From contig OV788638.1 of the NCBI GenBank assembly GCA_928721565.1, forward strand, positions 248,001-312,000: a stretch of 64,000 nucleotides of DNA, read 5' to 3'. A program made the translations under genes and the position numbers. Below the pieces are notes generated by a model that did not search any database, had not been told where the DNA came from, and saw nothing but the letters and a program-made list of their open reading frames with translations. Source of the DNA: an uncultured Clostridia bacterium (GTDB lineage: Bacteria > Bacillota > Clostridia > TANB77 > CAG-508). Shown here piece by piece: positions 30,931 through 40,266 of this stretch (the first letter of the stretch is position 1; every line of letters starts with the position of its first letter).

Positions 30931-32019
30931 TTATTTCTTATTAATAATTTTATATGTACATTTATTTTGACAATTATTCTCAAAATCCCATGTATGGAAT
31001 GCTCCACCTAGGCAATATTCCCACTCTTTACAATTTTGACATTCATCACATTTGGTTCGTTCTTTGTTTCTAAACTCTTTGTATTTATTTTCCCAAACAT
31101 CTTTAAAATTATCTCTTTTTATATTTCCTTGAATAAATCTTGGCAATCTAGGAACATTAGGGCAGACAAACAAGTCTCCATTATACAAAATACTTGCAAT
31201 ACTTATTCCTGTTCTGCAATAAAAGATTTGTGGTCTTACTTCTTTTTCATATTCCATTCCTAAAAATCCTGGACACCCATATTGTATATCCATTTTTTTA
31301 TTTTTCTTATTAGCTTTTATAAAATCTAATATTAGTTTTATTTCTTCTCCATTTAGCAACAAGTCTTGATTTTCATTTGCCCTTCCTATAGGATCTATAG
31401 AAACTAGTCTCCAAGTATCTATACCTAGGTCTAACATTATATTGTAAAGTTGTTCAATTTGATTGATATTTTCTTTATGAAATACAGTTGTAACCTGAAT
31501 TATTTTTAAAAAGTTAGCTTTCTTAAGTTTTTTTATATTATCAATTATTATATTATATGAATTAGGAACTCCTCTAAATTTATTATGTGTTTCTTCTAAT
31601 CCATCAATACTTATAGAAATACTTTCCATATTAGCTTTTCTTAATTTTTCTATATTTTCATCGGTTAATAACATTCCATTTGAAGTCATTCCCCATCTAA
31701 ATCCAAGTTCATTTGCAGCATATTCCATAACCTCACATAAGTCTTTTCTCATTAAAGGTTCTCCACCAGTTACATTTATCCATATTTTAGTAGCATCCAT
31801 ATCTTGTGAAATTTGTTTAAATACTTTTTTTATCTCTTCTGTCGTTAACTCTCCTTCATATTTTCTTTTTTCCGCACTACTTCCACAATGTTTACATTTG
31901 GCATTACAAGTTAGTGTACACTCCCAAAATAAATCAATAAGTTTATGTTCTTGTAGTTGCCTTTCTTTATACTTTTTATATATTTCTAATTCTCCTAGTT
32001 TATATATTTGTTTTAACAT
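30931..32019 (-). CDS. Radical SAM protein with SPASM domain
   Basis: 362 residues. The SAM-cleaving cluster motif is C38xxxC42xxC45 ('CNAKCKHC'), then 'VTGGEPLMRKDLCEV' and 'GMTSNGMLLTDENI', 'SISIDGLEETHNKFRG'. The C-terminal SPASM-type region has cysteines in 'YCRTG', 'LFVCPNVP' and 'KCDECQNCKEWEYCLGGA', which hold auxiliary iron-sulfur clusters. Relatives modify peptides or proteins. No precursor peptide with a leader is obvious; only the small membrane protein follows. Confidence 0.88.
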   Translation of the reverse strand: MLKQIYKLGELEIYKKYKERQLQEHKLIDLFWECTLTCNAKCKHCGSSAEKRKYEGELTTEEIKKVFKQISQDMDATKIWINVTGGEPLMRKDLCEVMEYAANELGFRWGMTSNGMLLTDENIEKLRKANMESISISIDGLEETHNKFRGVPNSYNIIIDNIKKLKKANFLKIIQVTTVFHKENINQIEQLYNIMLDLGIDTWRLVSIDPIGRANENQDLLLNGEEIKLILDFIKANKKNKKMDIQYGCPGFLGMEYEKEVRPQIFYCRTGISIASILYNGDLFVCPNVPRLPRFIQGNIKRDNFKDVWENKYKEFRNKERTKCDECQNCKEWEYCLGGAFHTWDFENNCQNKCTYKIINKK

Positions 32020-32031
32020 TTCTTCTCCCCC

Positions 32032-35000
32032 CTATTTCAATTTCATAGAAAGTAATTTAGAAATACCTTTTTCTTCCATAGTAACACCATAAACTGTATC
32101 AGCCGCTTCCATAGTACCCTTTCTATGAGTAATAACCAAGAATTGTGTATCTTTAGCAAACTTCTTTAAATACTCTGCATATCTGTAAACATTAACATCA
32201 TCAAGAGCAGCCTCAATTTCATCAAGCACACAGAAAGGTGCAGGATTAATCTTTAGAATTGCAAACAATAATGCAATTGCAGTAAAGGCTTTTTCTCCTC
32301 CAGAAAGTAGAGTCATATTTTGAAGTTTCTTTCCTGGTGGTTGAACAGTAATGTCAATTCCACATTCAAGGATGTTAGTTTCATCAGCTAAAGTTACTTC
32401 TGCCATACCTCCACCAAACAATTCTTTAAATACCTCTCCAAAGTTTTTATTAATAATCTCAAATTTTTCTTTAAATTGTTTTTTCATTGTTTCTGTCATA
32501 TCTTGAATTACATTTCTTAATTTAGACATTGTCTCATCTAAATCAAGCCTTTGCTCACACATAAAGTCATATCTGTCTTTTAAGTTTTTGTACTCTTCTA
32601 TTGAATCTACATTTACACTTCCAAGTTCTTTAATATCTGTTCTAAGAACATTTACCCTTCTTTGTGTTAATGCTACATTTTCAGGCTTTGGATAATTTCC
32701 AGCATTATTAGGTGTAAGTTCATATTCTTCCCACATTTTATTAATAATATCTGTAATATCTTCTTCTGTCTTTGTTTTCTTAACTTCAAGTTTTGTAATT
32801 TGTGCTTTTAAGTCTTCAATTGTCTTAAATTGATCTGTTTGTTCATCTTCTTTTTTGCTTAATTTCTCATTTTTTTCTATTCTTTCTTGTTTTAATTTTT
32901 CAATTGTATCTCCACTATTAGAGACTTTTGATTTTACTTTTTCTATTTCTTGTTTTGTATTTTCTATTTCTGTCTTTAAAGTTTCATTTTCTTTATTAGC
33001 ATTTTCAATTTTAAGTTTTTTATTTGCCTTGTTTTTAGTATGTGTTTCTATTTCTTTTTCTATCATTTCTGTTATTTCTTGAATTGAAACTTCACTTTCA
33101 TTAAATGAAGATACTGATATTTTCAAATTTGTAATATCAAAATTCAAGTCATCAATATATTTTTGGCTATCTTTATTAGCATTTGAAAATTCATCAATTA
33201 TTTTTTTATCCTCTTCATTTTGCTTGTCCATAACTTCTATTTGCTTTTCGTCATTTTCTTTTGCTTCTATTGTTTCCTTTTTATATTCTTCTGCTTTAAT
33301 GTTTTCTTGTTTTAACTTCTCAATTCTTTTTTGAATCTGTTCAATATTCTCATCTATTGAAGTTACTCTTTGTTTTTCTGTTGCATATGTTATATCTGTT
33401 TCTTGTAATTGTTTTTCTAGTGCTTGTACTTCTTCTATAATGTCTTCTGATGAATTCATATATTCTTCTTTGTCTTTTTCTAAATTTTGAATCTTTTCTT
33501 TTAATTTTTTTAGTTCCTTTTCAAGTGCTTCTATTTCTCTACTTCTACCTAGAATATTTACTGTTTTCTTTGTTACAGAACCACCTGTAATAGCTCCTGA
33601 CGGATTTATTACATCTCCTTCTGTTGTAATTATTCTGAATGAATATTTATTTTCTTTTGCTAAATTTATTGCATTTTGCATATTATCTACAACGACTGTT
33701 CTTCCAAGTAAATTTAAAATAATCTGCTCATATTTTTTATCAAATTTTACTAGGTCTGATGCAATTCCTATTACTCCTGTTTTCTTTCCTTTGATATTCT
33801 CAATTTTTCTTCCTTTTACTGCCGTAATTGGTAAAAATGATGCTCTACCTAAATTATTTTTTCTTAAATGTTCTACTAATTTTTTTGCATCTTCTTCAGT
33901 GTCTGTAACTATATTTTGCAAACTTGCTCCTAAGCACATTTCTATTGCTGTTTCATATTCACTTGGTACTGAAATTATATTTGCTAATACTCCATGCATT
34001 CCTTTTCCAAGTTCTTTTATTTTCTCACAATCTAATAATAATGACTTTACACTTTTGATATATCCTTCTTTTTCTTTTTCTGTTTCTACTAAGAAATTAT
34101 ATCTTGATTGTTTCATTCTCATTTCATTTGTATTATTAACTATTTGCAAATCATATTCTTTAATTTTATTGTTTATTTCTTGTTTTTTATTATCTATATC
34201 ATCTATTGCTTTTAATATTTTGTTTCTCTCAGCTTCTATTTGGTTAAAACTTTTTGCAATATCTTCTCTTTTCATTTTTGTTCTATCAAGTTCTAGCACT
34301 TGACTATCAATTTCTTGTCCAATTTGCTTTTGTCTTTTTTCAGTGTTTTCTATATTAGCTGTTTGTGTACTTATTTGTGATTGTAATTCGTATTTTTTAT
34401 CTGTATTTTCTTCTACCTGTTTTTTTAGTTTTTCTATTTCAAGTTCTTTACTACTTAATTTTTCTGTTAATTTTTTTAGCTCTTCTTCTTTTTCTTTTAA
34501 TTCATTTTCGAATTTTTCTTTGTTTTGTTTTAAATTATCTTTTTTAGATTGTTTTTGTTCTATCTCTTGTTTTAAATTTTCAATTTTTTCTTCTAATTCT
34601 ACTATTTCATTTTGATATAGTTTTGAGTTTTCTATGTTATTTGAAATTTTAGTTTCTGCAACATTTATATTAGAATTTAATTTTTCTATTTCTTTTTCAC
34701 TTTCAAATCCTATATTTTGCATATCTTCAATTTTAGTTGTAATTTCATCTATGCTGTCTTTTAATTCTTCTTTTAGAATTTTTATTTTTTCTAGTTTTCC
34801 TTCTTCTTGATTCAATGTAGAATTCATTATTTCTTCGTCTTTAGTAAATTCTTCTAAAGATTGTTTAAATTTGTCTATATTATATAAAAATAGTCCTACT
34901 TCTATATTTTTTAATTCTTCTTTCAAATTTAAATATTTTTTTGCCTTGTCAGATTGTTGTTGTAATGGTTCTAAATTTCCTTCTATCTCTGTTAATATAT

Positions 35001-35577
35001 CATTTATTCTTAATAAATTCAGTTTAGTTTGTTCTAATTTTTTTTCTGTTTCTTCTTTTCTTGATCTATATTTTACTATTCCTGCAGCTTCTTCAAATAT
35101 ATGTCTTCTGTCTTCTGATTTGTTACTTAATATCTCGTCAATTTTGCCTTGACCTATTATAGAATATCCATCTCTTCCTATTCCTGTATCCATAAATAAT
35201 TCTACAATGTCTTTTAATCTGCATGGTACTTTATTAATATAATATCCTGTTTCTCCACTTCTGTATATTTTTCTGGTAACAGTTACTTCTGAATATTCTA
35301 TCGGTAATGCTCCATCTGTATTATCAAATACTAATGATGCTTCTGCAAATCCTAGTGATTTTCTGTTTTGTGTTCCTGCAAATATTATATCTTGTGTTTT
35401 AGCACCTCTTAATGATTTCATACTTTGTTCTCCAAGTATCCATCTTATGGCATCTGATATATTACTTTTTCCTGATCCATTTGGTCCTATTACACTTGTA
35501 ATTCCTGGCATAAATTCTAATATTGTTTTATCTGCAAATGATTTAAATCCTTGCATCTCTAATCTTTTTAAATACAT
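32032..35577 (-). CDS. smc: Chromosome segregation protein SMC
   Basis: 1181 residues from the ATG at 35575-35577 ('MYLKRLEMQGFKSFADKT'); an in-frame GTG three codons earlier is part of the GGTGAG ribosome site. Walker A 'GPNGSGKSN' (about 32-40), long coiled coil (about 165-500), hinge (about 510-670, 'GVLANIISVPSEYETAIEMCLG' and 'PSGAITGGS'), second coiled coil (about 670-1010), then signature 'LLSGGEKAFTAIALLFAI' and Walker B 'FCVLDEIEAALDD'. It condenses and organises the chromosome with ScpAB. Intact. Confidence 0.97.
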   Translation of the reverse strand: MYLKRLEMQGFKSFADKTILEFMPGITSVIGPNGSGKSNISDAIRWILGEQSMKSLRGAKTQDIIFAGTQNRKSLGFAEASLVFDNTDGALPIEYSEVTVTRKIYRSGETGYYINKVPCRLKDIVELFMDTGIGRDGYSIIGQGKIDEILSNKSEDRRHIFEEAAGIVKYRSRKEETEKKLEQTKLNLLRINDILTEIEGNLEPLQQQSDKAKKYLNLKEELKNIEVGLFLYNIDKFKQSLEEFTKDEEIMNSTLNQEEGKLEKIKILKEELKDSIDEITTKIEDMQNIGFESEKEIEKLNSNINVAETKISNNIENSKLYQNEIVELEEKIENLKQEIEQKQSKKDNLKQNKEKFENELKEKEEELKKLTEKLSSKELEIEKLKKQVEENTDKKYELQSQISTQTANIENTEKRQKQIGQEIDSQVLELDRTKMKREDIAKSFNQIEAERNKILKAIDDIDNKKQEINNKIKEYDLQIVNNTNEMRMKQSRYNFLVETEKEKEGYIKSVKSLLLDCEKIKELGKGMHGVLANIISVPSEYETAIEMCLGASLQNIVTDTEEDAKKLVEHLRKNNLGRASFLPITAVKGRKIENIKGKKTGVIGIASDLVKFDKKYEQIILNLLGRTVVVDNMQNAINLAKENKYSFRIITTEGDVINPSGAITGGSVTKKTVNILGRSREIEALEKELKKLKEKIQNLEKDKEEYMNSSEDIIEEVQALEKQLQETDITYATEKQRVTSIDENIEQIQKRIEKLKQENIKAEEYKKETIEAKENDEKQIEVMDKQNEEDKKIIDEFSNANKDSQKYIDDLNFDITNLKISVSSFNESEVSIQEITEMIEKEIETHTKNKANKKLKIENANKENETLKTEIENTKQEIEKVKSKVSNSGDTIEKLKQERIEKNEKLSKKEDEQTDQFKTIEDLKAQITKLEVKKTKTEEDITDIINKMWEEYELTPNNAGNYPKPENVALTQRRVNVLRTDIKELGSVNVDSIEEYKNLKDRYDFMCEQRLDLDETMSKLRNVIQDMTETMKKQFKEKFEIINKNFGEVFKELFGGGMAEVTLADETNILECGIDITVQPPGKKLQNMTLLSGGEKAFTAIALLFAILKINPAPFCVLDEIEAALDDVNVYRYAEYLKKFAKDTQFLVITHRKGTMEAADTVYGVTMEEKGISKLLSMKLK

Positions 35578-35642
35578 GTTTCTCACCTTTTTGTTCTTTC
35601 TTGTTGTATTTTATCGTAAAATGTAAAAACGGTCAATAGGGA

Positions 35643-37160
35643 TTAACCTTTTTGACAATTTTTCATATCAACTTCAAAATAAAATTCAACACCATTATAT
35701 TTGTTTTCAACACCATAATCATTTTCATAATTATTCATAATAGCTCTAACAATAGATAATCCAATTCCGCTTCCTCCATCTTCTCTATTACGAGCCTCGT
35801 CAACCTTAAAAAATCTGTTCCAAACACGGGAAAGGTTCTCTTTTTCTATATTATCACCTGTATTAAAAACTGTTACTCTTACTTTTGATTTTTCAGGTAT
35901 TATTGTATTTGTTATTTTTATATATTTTTCTCCTTCAACTTCTCTAACATGTTTTATAGCATTTGTTAAGTAGTTTGTTATAATCTGGCTCATATAAAAA
36001 TCATCTGCAAATACACTTATATTATCTATTGTGTCAAATTCTACTTGAGTTTGTTTTTCTTCTAACATTACTTGAGATGTTCGTACTATTTCTTTTTCCA
36101 ATTCCACAATATTAAAGTTTCTATTATTGAATTCTCTTTTCTCATATTCTAGTTTTGTAAGTTCAATTAGTTGTCTTACCATTTTATCCATTTTATTTGT
36201 TTCATCTAATATTACTTCTGCATAAAACTTTCTATTCTCCGGGTCAGTATTTACATTTTCTAGAAGTCCCTCACTATATCCCTGTATTAATGCTATAGGA
36301 GTTTTTAATTCGTGAGAAACATCAGAGATAAAGCTCTTTCTCATCTCATCTATTTTTGATTTTCTCTCAATATCTCTTTCAAGTTCAATATTGGTATTTC
36401 GTAATTGATTTATTGTTTTTTCCAGTTTTTCAGACATCAAATTTATACTTTCACCTAATTCATTTATTTCATCATTATCATCAGTAACAATATATTTATG
36501 GCTAAAATCTAAATTAGCCATTTTTTTTGCAATGCTATTCAATTCTGATATTGGGCTACTAAATGTTTTTGATATATATATTATTGCTATTCCTCCAACT
36601 ACGATTACTATACCTGCTATTAAGTATAAAAATCTATTAGAAATTCTAACACTTTCTTGAATTGATGATATTGGAATTCTTATATATACTCCATATCCAT
36701 TATCTAGTTTTCCTGACAATAAAATATAATTGGCACTTGTTTCTGTGTCTCTTATATTTCTTATCTCTAATTTATCTGTTTCTTCTAATATTTTATATTC
36801 CTGTTGTTTATTCATTCCCCAAAAGTCTATTATTACCTTTATATTTGATAGAAAGTCTTTATTAGACAAATATATTGCATTATCAGATTTGTCTTTTATT
36901 ATAATATCAAAATTATTTTTTATAGATATTCTATCTAATTCATCTTTAAAATTATCAATTTCTCTGTCTGAATTATAATATTCATTTATATTATTGTATA
37001 ATGTTTTCAATTGATTGCTTTTGGTATATTGATAATATTTTTCTAATATAAAACTATTGACTAATATCAAAAATAATATTATTGACAAAACAACTACACA
37101 CAATGTAAAAAACAGTTTACTCCTGACTGTTTTTAATTGTTTAGGCAAAGTTTTTTTCAC
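35643..37160 (-). CDS. Sensor histidine kinase (HAMP, HisKA, HATPase)
   Basis: 505 residues, GTG start with GAGGAAATG before it. Helix 1 (about 17-38), extracellular sensor (about 40-180), helix 2 (about 183-203), HAMP, then HisKA with 'SDVSHELKTPIALIQGYSEGLLE' and HATPase with 'NYLTNAIKHV' (N box) and 'DGGSGIGLSIVRAIMNNY' (G2). It is 11 bases downstream of its response regulator, so both form an OmpR-type pair. The signal is not predictable from sequence. Confidence 0.93.
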   Translation of the reverse strand: MKKTLPKQLKTVRSKLFFTLCVVVLSIILFLILVNSFILEKYYQYTKSNQLKTLYNNINEYYNSDREIDNFKDELDRISIKNNFDIIIKDKSDNAIYLSNKDFLSNIKVIIDFWGMNKQQEYKILEETDKLEIRNIRDTETSANYILLSGKLDNGYGVYIRIPISSIQESVRISNRFLYLIAGIVIVVGGIAIIYISKTFSSPISELNSIAKKMANLDFSHKYIVTDDNDEINELGESINLMSEKLEKTINQLRNTNIELERDIERKSKIDEMRKSFISDVSHELKTPIALIQGYSEGLLENVNTDPENRKFYAEVILDETNKMDKMVRQLIELTKLEYEKREFNNRNFNIVELEKEIVRTSQVMLEEKQTQVEFDTIDNISVFADDFYMSQIITNYLTNAIKHVREVEGEKYIKITNTIIPEKSKVRVTVFNTGDNIEKENLSRVWNRFFKVDEARNREDGGSGIGLSIVRAIMNNYENDYGVENKYNGVEFYFEVDMKNCQKG

Positions 37161-37171
37161 TTTTCATTTCC

Positions 37172-37852
37172 TCATTTCTTTATTTCGAATTTATACCCTA
37201 TTCCTCTTATTGTTTCAATATATTTTCCTTTTTTTCCTAGTTTGTGTCTTATCTTCTTTATATGACTATCAATCGTTCTAGAGTCTCCATAATAATCATA
37301 GTTCCATACATTATTTAGAATTTTATCTCTTGATAATGCAATATTTTCGTTGTCTAATAAATATTTTAAAAGCTCATATTCTCTTAGGCTTAAATCTATT
37401 GTTTTTCCATCAACTTTTACAGTTCTTCCTTCTTGATCTATTGTTATTCCATCATAATCTTTTACTTCTTTTGTATCTCCATATGTCCTTTTTAATATAG
37501 CCTCTACTCTGGCAACCAAAATTTTAGGGCTAAATGGTTTAGATATATATTCATCTACTCCAAGTTCAAATCCAAATAGCTCATCTTGTTCTTCTCCTCT
37601 TGCGGTTAACATGATTACAGGCAAATTTGATTCTTGTCTTATTTTCCTTAAAACAGACCAACCATCAAGTTTTGGCATCATTACATCTAATAATATCAAT
37701 TTAATTTTATTTCTATTTTCTTCGAAAACTTCTATTGCCTTTTCACCATCTTCTGCTTCTAATATCTGATATCCTTTTGCTGACAAGAAATCTTTTAAAA
37801 GTTTTCTCATTCTTGATTCATCATCAACTACAAGAATATATGTTCCTTCCAT
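37172..37852 (-). CDS. OmpR-family response regulator
   Basis: 226 residues. Receiver domain (1-120) with phosphorylation at Asp56 ('LILLDVMMPKLDG'), acidic pair DD at 10-11 and the conserved threonine and lysine ('MLTARGEE', 'YISKPF'). The winged-helix DNA-binding domain (about 128-226) has 'LSLREYELLKYLLDN' and 'GDSRTIDSHIKKIRHKLG'. It is the first gene of the two-component operon. Confidence 0.95.
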   Translation of the reverse strand: MEGTYILVVDDESRMRKLLKDFLSAKGYQILEAEDGEKAIEVFEENRNKIKLILLDVMMPKLDGWSVLRKIRQESNLPVIMLTARGEEQDELFGFELGVDEYISKPFSPKILVARVEAILKRTYGDTKEVKDYDGITIDQEGRTVKVDGKTIDLSLREYELLKYLLDNENIALSRDKILNNVWNYDYYGDSRTIDSHIKKIRHKLGKKGKYIETIRGIGYKFEIKK

Positions 37853-37919
37853 TTTTCTTCCTCCATTATAGTTTATTTTACTATATTATACATTCTGTCT
37901 ATGTCTTTTTTGTGAAAGT

Positions 37920-38960
37920 TTAGCTATTTTTTACGTATAATGTTTGTGTATTATATGCTAGTTCTATATTTTCTTTTTGTAGTATTGACATTACTTCATA
38001 ATTTACTTTTTCTTTTACATTTAAAAAGTTTGCATAATCTGTTTCATTAATATATGCATTAATAGATATTTCGCATCCATTCTCCGCAATTTCTTCAAAT
38101 TTTACTCTTATATTATCATCTTTAATAATATCTTCTCTGTTTTTTAACATATATTCAATTTGTTCTGTTGCTTGTTTTATCTTTTCAAGTGGTGTGTCTA
38201 ATTCTAATATTAATTTTGTATAATATCTTCTTTTTTGTATTTCTCCATAATTTATGATAGATGCACTAGCCATTTCTGAATTTGGTACATGCAAGACCGT
38301 ATCATCTAATGTTCTAATATTAGTGCTTCTAAATTTAATTAGTTCAACTGTTCCTTCATATTCATCTACTTTTATATAATCTCCCACTTTGAATGGCTTG
38401 TCCAAAAATATAGAGATTCCACCTATTAAACTTTTAGCTGTGTCTTGTGCTGCAAGCGTTAATACTACTCCACTTATTCCTATTCCTGTTATGAAACCAC
38501 TTATATTATATCCTAATTCTGAAATAATCATGAAACCTGCCAAAATGTATATTCCTATTCTAGCAGTTCTTAAAACAGCATTCATTGTAACATTATCAAT
38601 ATCTCTGCTACTTTTATCTCTAATTTTTGAAACTATTATATTTTTTTCATTTAATCCTTGTACAAATGATTTTGCAACAAATAGTATCATTGCAATTTTC
38701 ATTGTTTTTTCTATTATTATCTCAGCTTTTCCAGAAATAGCTATTACGTCTTTTACCATATACAATCCTATATATATTCCTATAAATGTAAATATCGTTT
38801 TTAATGGTAAGTAAAATGGATTTTTCTTTACAGATTTTTTTCCACCCTTTTTATATGTTAATATTTTTATTATTATGCTTGAAGCTGCTGAACTTAATAT
38901 TCTAAATATTAATACTATTCCTATAGCTATTGCTATTTGTGTAATTACTTCTATATCCAT
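37920..38960 (-). CDS. MscS-type mechanosensitive channel
   Basis: 346 residues from the ATG at 38958-38960, the only one with proper distance from AAAAAGGAAG; the frame opens seven codons earlier. Three N-terminal helices (about 5-25, 50-70, 85-105), then pore helix and beta domain: 'SGFITGIGISGVVLTLAAQDTAKSLIGGISIFLDKPFKVGDYIKV' and 'STNIRTLDDTVLHVPNSEMASASIINYG'. It releases solutes on hypo-osmotic shock. The rpoD terminator overlaps its leader. Confidence 0.93.
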   Translation of the reverse strand: MDIEVITQIAIAIGIVLIFRILSSAASSIIIKILTYKKGGKKSVKKNPFYLPLKTIFTFIGIYIGLYMVKDVIAISGKAEIIIEKTMKIAMILFVAKSFVQGLNEKNIIVSKIRDKSSRDIDNVTMNAVLRTARIGIYILAGFMIISELGYNISGFITGIGISGVVLTLAAQDTAKSLIGGISIFLDKPFKVGDYIKVDEYEGTVELIKFRSTNIRTLDDTVLHVPNSEMASASIINYGEIQKRRYYTKLILELDTPLEKIKQATEQIEYMLKNREDIIKDDNIRVKFEEIAENGCEISINAYINETDYANFLNVKEKVNYEVMSILQKENIELAYNTQTLYVKNS

Positions 38961-38980
38961 ATTCATCTTCCTTTTTTTCA

Positions 38981-39010
38981 AAAAAAACTGTCGAAATCAA
39001 CAGTTTTTTA
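38981..39010 (-). terminator. Terminator after rpoD
   Basis: AAAAACTGT and ACAGTTTTT pair over 9 bp, with extra inner pairing TTGA/TCGA; T-run follows on the minus strand. It ends just before the frame of the mscS gene opens. Confidence 0.75.
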
Positions 39011-39012
39011 TT

Positions 39013-40254
39013 TTAGTTCATATAATCTCTTAGTTTTTTACTTCTACTTGGGTGTCTTAATTTTCTTAATGCTTTAGCTTCTATTTGACGGATTCTCTCT
39101 CTTGTTACGTCAAATTCCTTTCCTACTTCCTCTAGTGTTCTTGCTTTGCCATCTTCTAATCCAAATCTTAATTTTAAGACTTTTGCTTCTCTTGGTGTTA
39201 ATGTATTCATTACCTCTTCTAATTGTTCTCTTAAAAGTGTATATGATGCTGCATCATGTGGTGCTGGAGAATCTTCGTCTTGTATAAAATCACCTAAGTG
39301 ACTATCATCTTCCTCTCCTATTGGTGTTTCTAAAGAAACTGGGTCTTGAGCTATTTTTTGTATCTCCATTACTTTTTCAACAGACATATCCATTTCTTTA
39401 GCAATTTCTTCTGGAGTTGGTTCTCTTCCTAATTGTTGTAATAAGTGTCTTGATGTACGTATTAATCTGTTTATTGTTTCTACCATGTGTACTGGAATTC
39501 TTATTGTTCTTGCTTGATCAGCAATTGCTCTTGTTATTGCTTGTCTTATCCACCATGTTGCATAAGTACTAAATTTAAATCCTTTTGTATAGTCAAATTT
39601 TTCAACGGCTTTGATTAATCCCATATTTCCTTCTTGTATTAAGTCTAAAAATAACATTCCTCTACCTACATATTTTTTAGCTATACTTACAACCAATCTC
39701 AAGTTTGCTTCTGCTAATTCTTGTTTTGCTTCTTCATCATTGTTTAATATTCTCTTTGCTAACTCTAATTCCTTTTCATAAGATAATAATGGTATTTTTC
39801 CTATTTCTCTTAAATACATTCTAACAGGATCATCAACACTTATTCCTTCAAAACTAGTATCAGTGATTTCATCTAATTTTAGTTCTTCTACTTCTTTTAA
39901 ATCTTCTACATCAGGTTCTTCCTCAAAATCATCATTTAAAAGAGAGACTCCCATTTCTTCAAATGCATCAAATACTTTATCTATTTGTTCTGGATTTGTA
40001 TTTTCTAATTCTTTTGCTAATTCTCCATATGTTATTTTTCCATTTTCTTTAGCTTTTTTTACTATATTGTGTACTCTCTCTGTTTCTGATATTTTTTCCT
40101 CTGTGCCTTCTCCATTTTCTTCTGTTTTTTTATTTTTTCTTTCTTTTTTTATTTCTTCTATAAGCTTTTCTTTTTTTTCTAGTTTTGTTTTTTTATCGTC
40201 TATAGTGTTCCCCATATCTAATTCTATTTGGTTTTCATCTTTCTTTTTTCCCAC
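39013..40254 (-). CDS. rpoD: Primary sigma factor (sigma-70, RpoD/SigA)
   Basis: 413 residues, GTG start. Acidic/lysine-rich leader (1-70), region 1.1-like helices (70-125), region 1.2 'DPVRMYLREIGKIPLLSYEKELELAKRI', region 2 with 'MGLIKAVEKFDYTKGFKFSTYATWWIRQAITRAI', region 3, and region 4.2 'TLEEVGKEFDVTRERIRQIEAKALRKLRH'. All standard. 12 bases after dnaG in the classical dnaG-rpoD pair; the consensus promoters in this window fit its specificity. Confidence 0.97.
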   Translation of the reverse strand: MGKKKDENQIELDMGNTIDDKKTKLEKKEKLIEEIKKERKNKKTEENGEGTEEKISETERVHNIVKKAKENGKITYGELAKELENTNPEQIDKVFDAFEEMGVSLLNDDFEEEPDVEDLKEVEELKLDEITDTSFEGISVDDPVRMYLREIGKIPLLSYEKELELAKRILNNDEEAKQELAEANLRLVVSIAKKYVGRGMLFLDLIQEGNMGLIKAVEKFDYTKGFKFSTYATWWIRQAITRAIADQARTIRIPVHMVETINRLIRTSRHLLQQLGREPTPEEIAKEMDMSVEKVMEIQKIAQDPVSLETPIGEEDDSHLGDFIQDEDSPAPHDAASYTLLREQLEEVMNTLTPREAKVLKLRFGLEDGKARTLEEVGKEFDVTRERIRQIEAKALRKLRHPSRSKKLRDYMN

Positions 40255-40266
40255 GAAAAATTCCCC

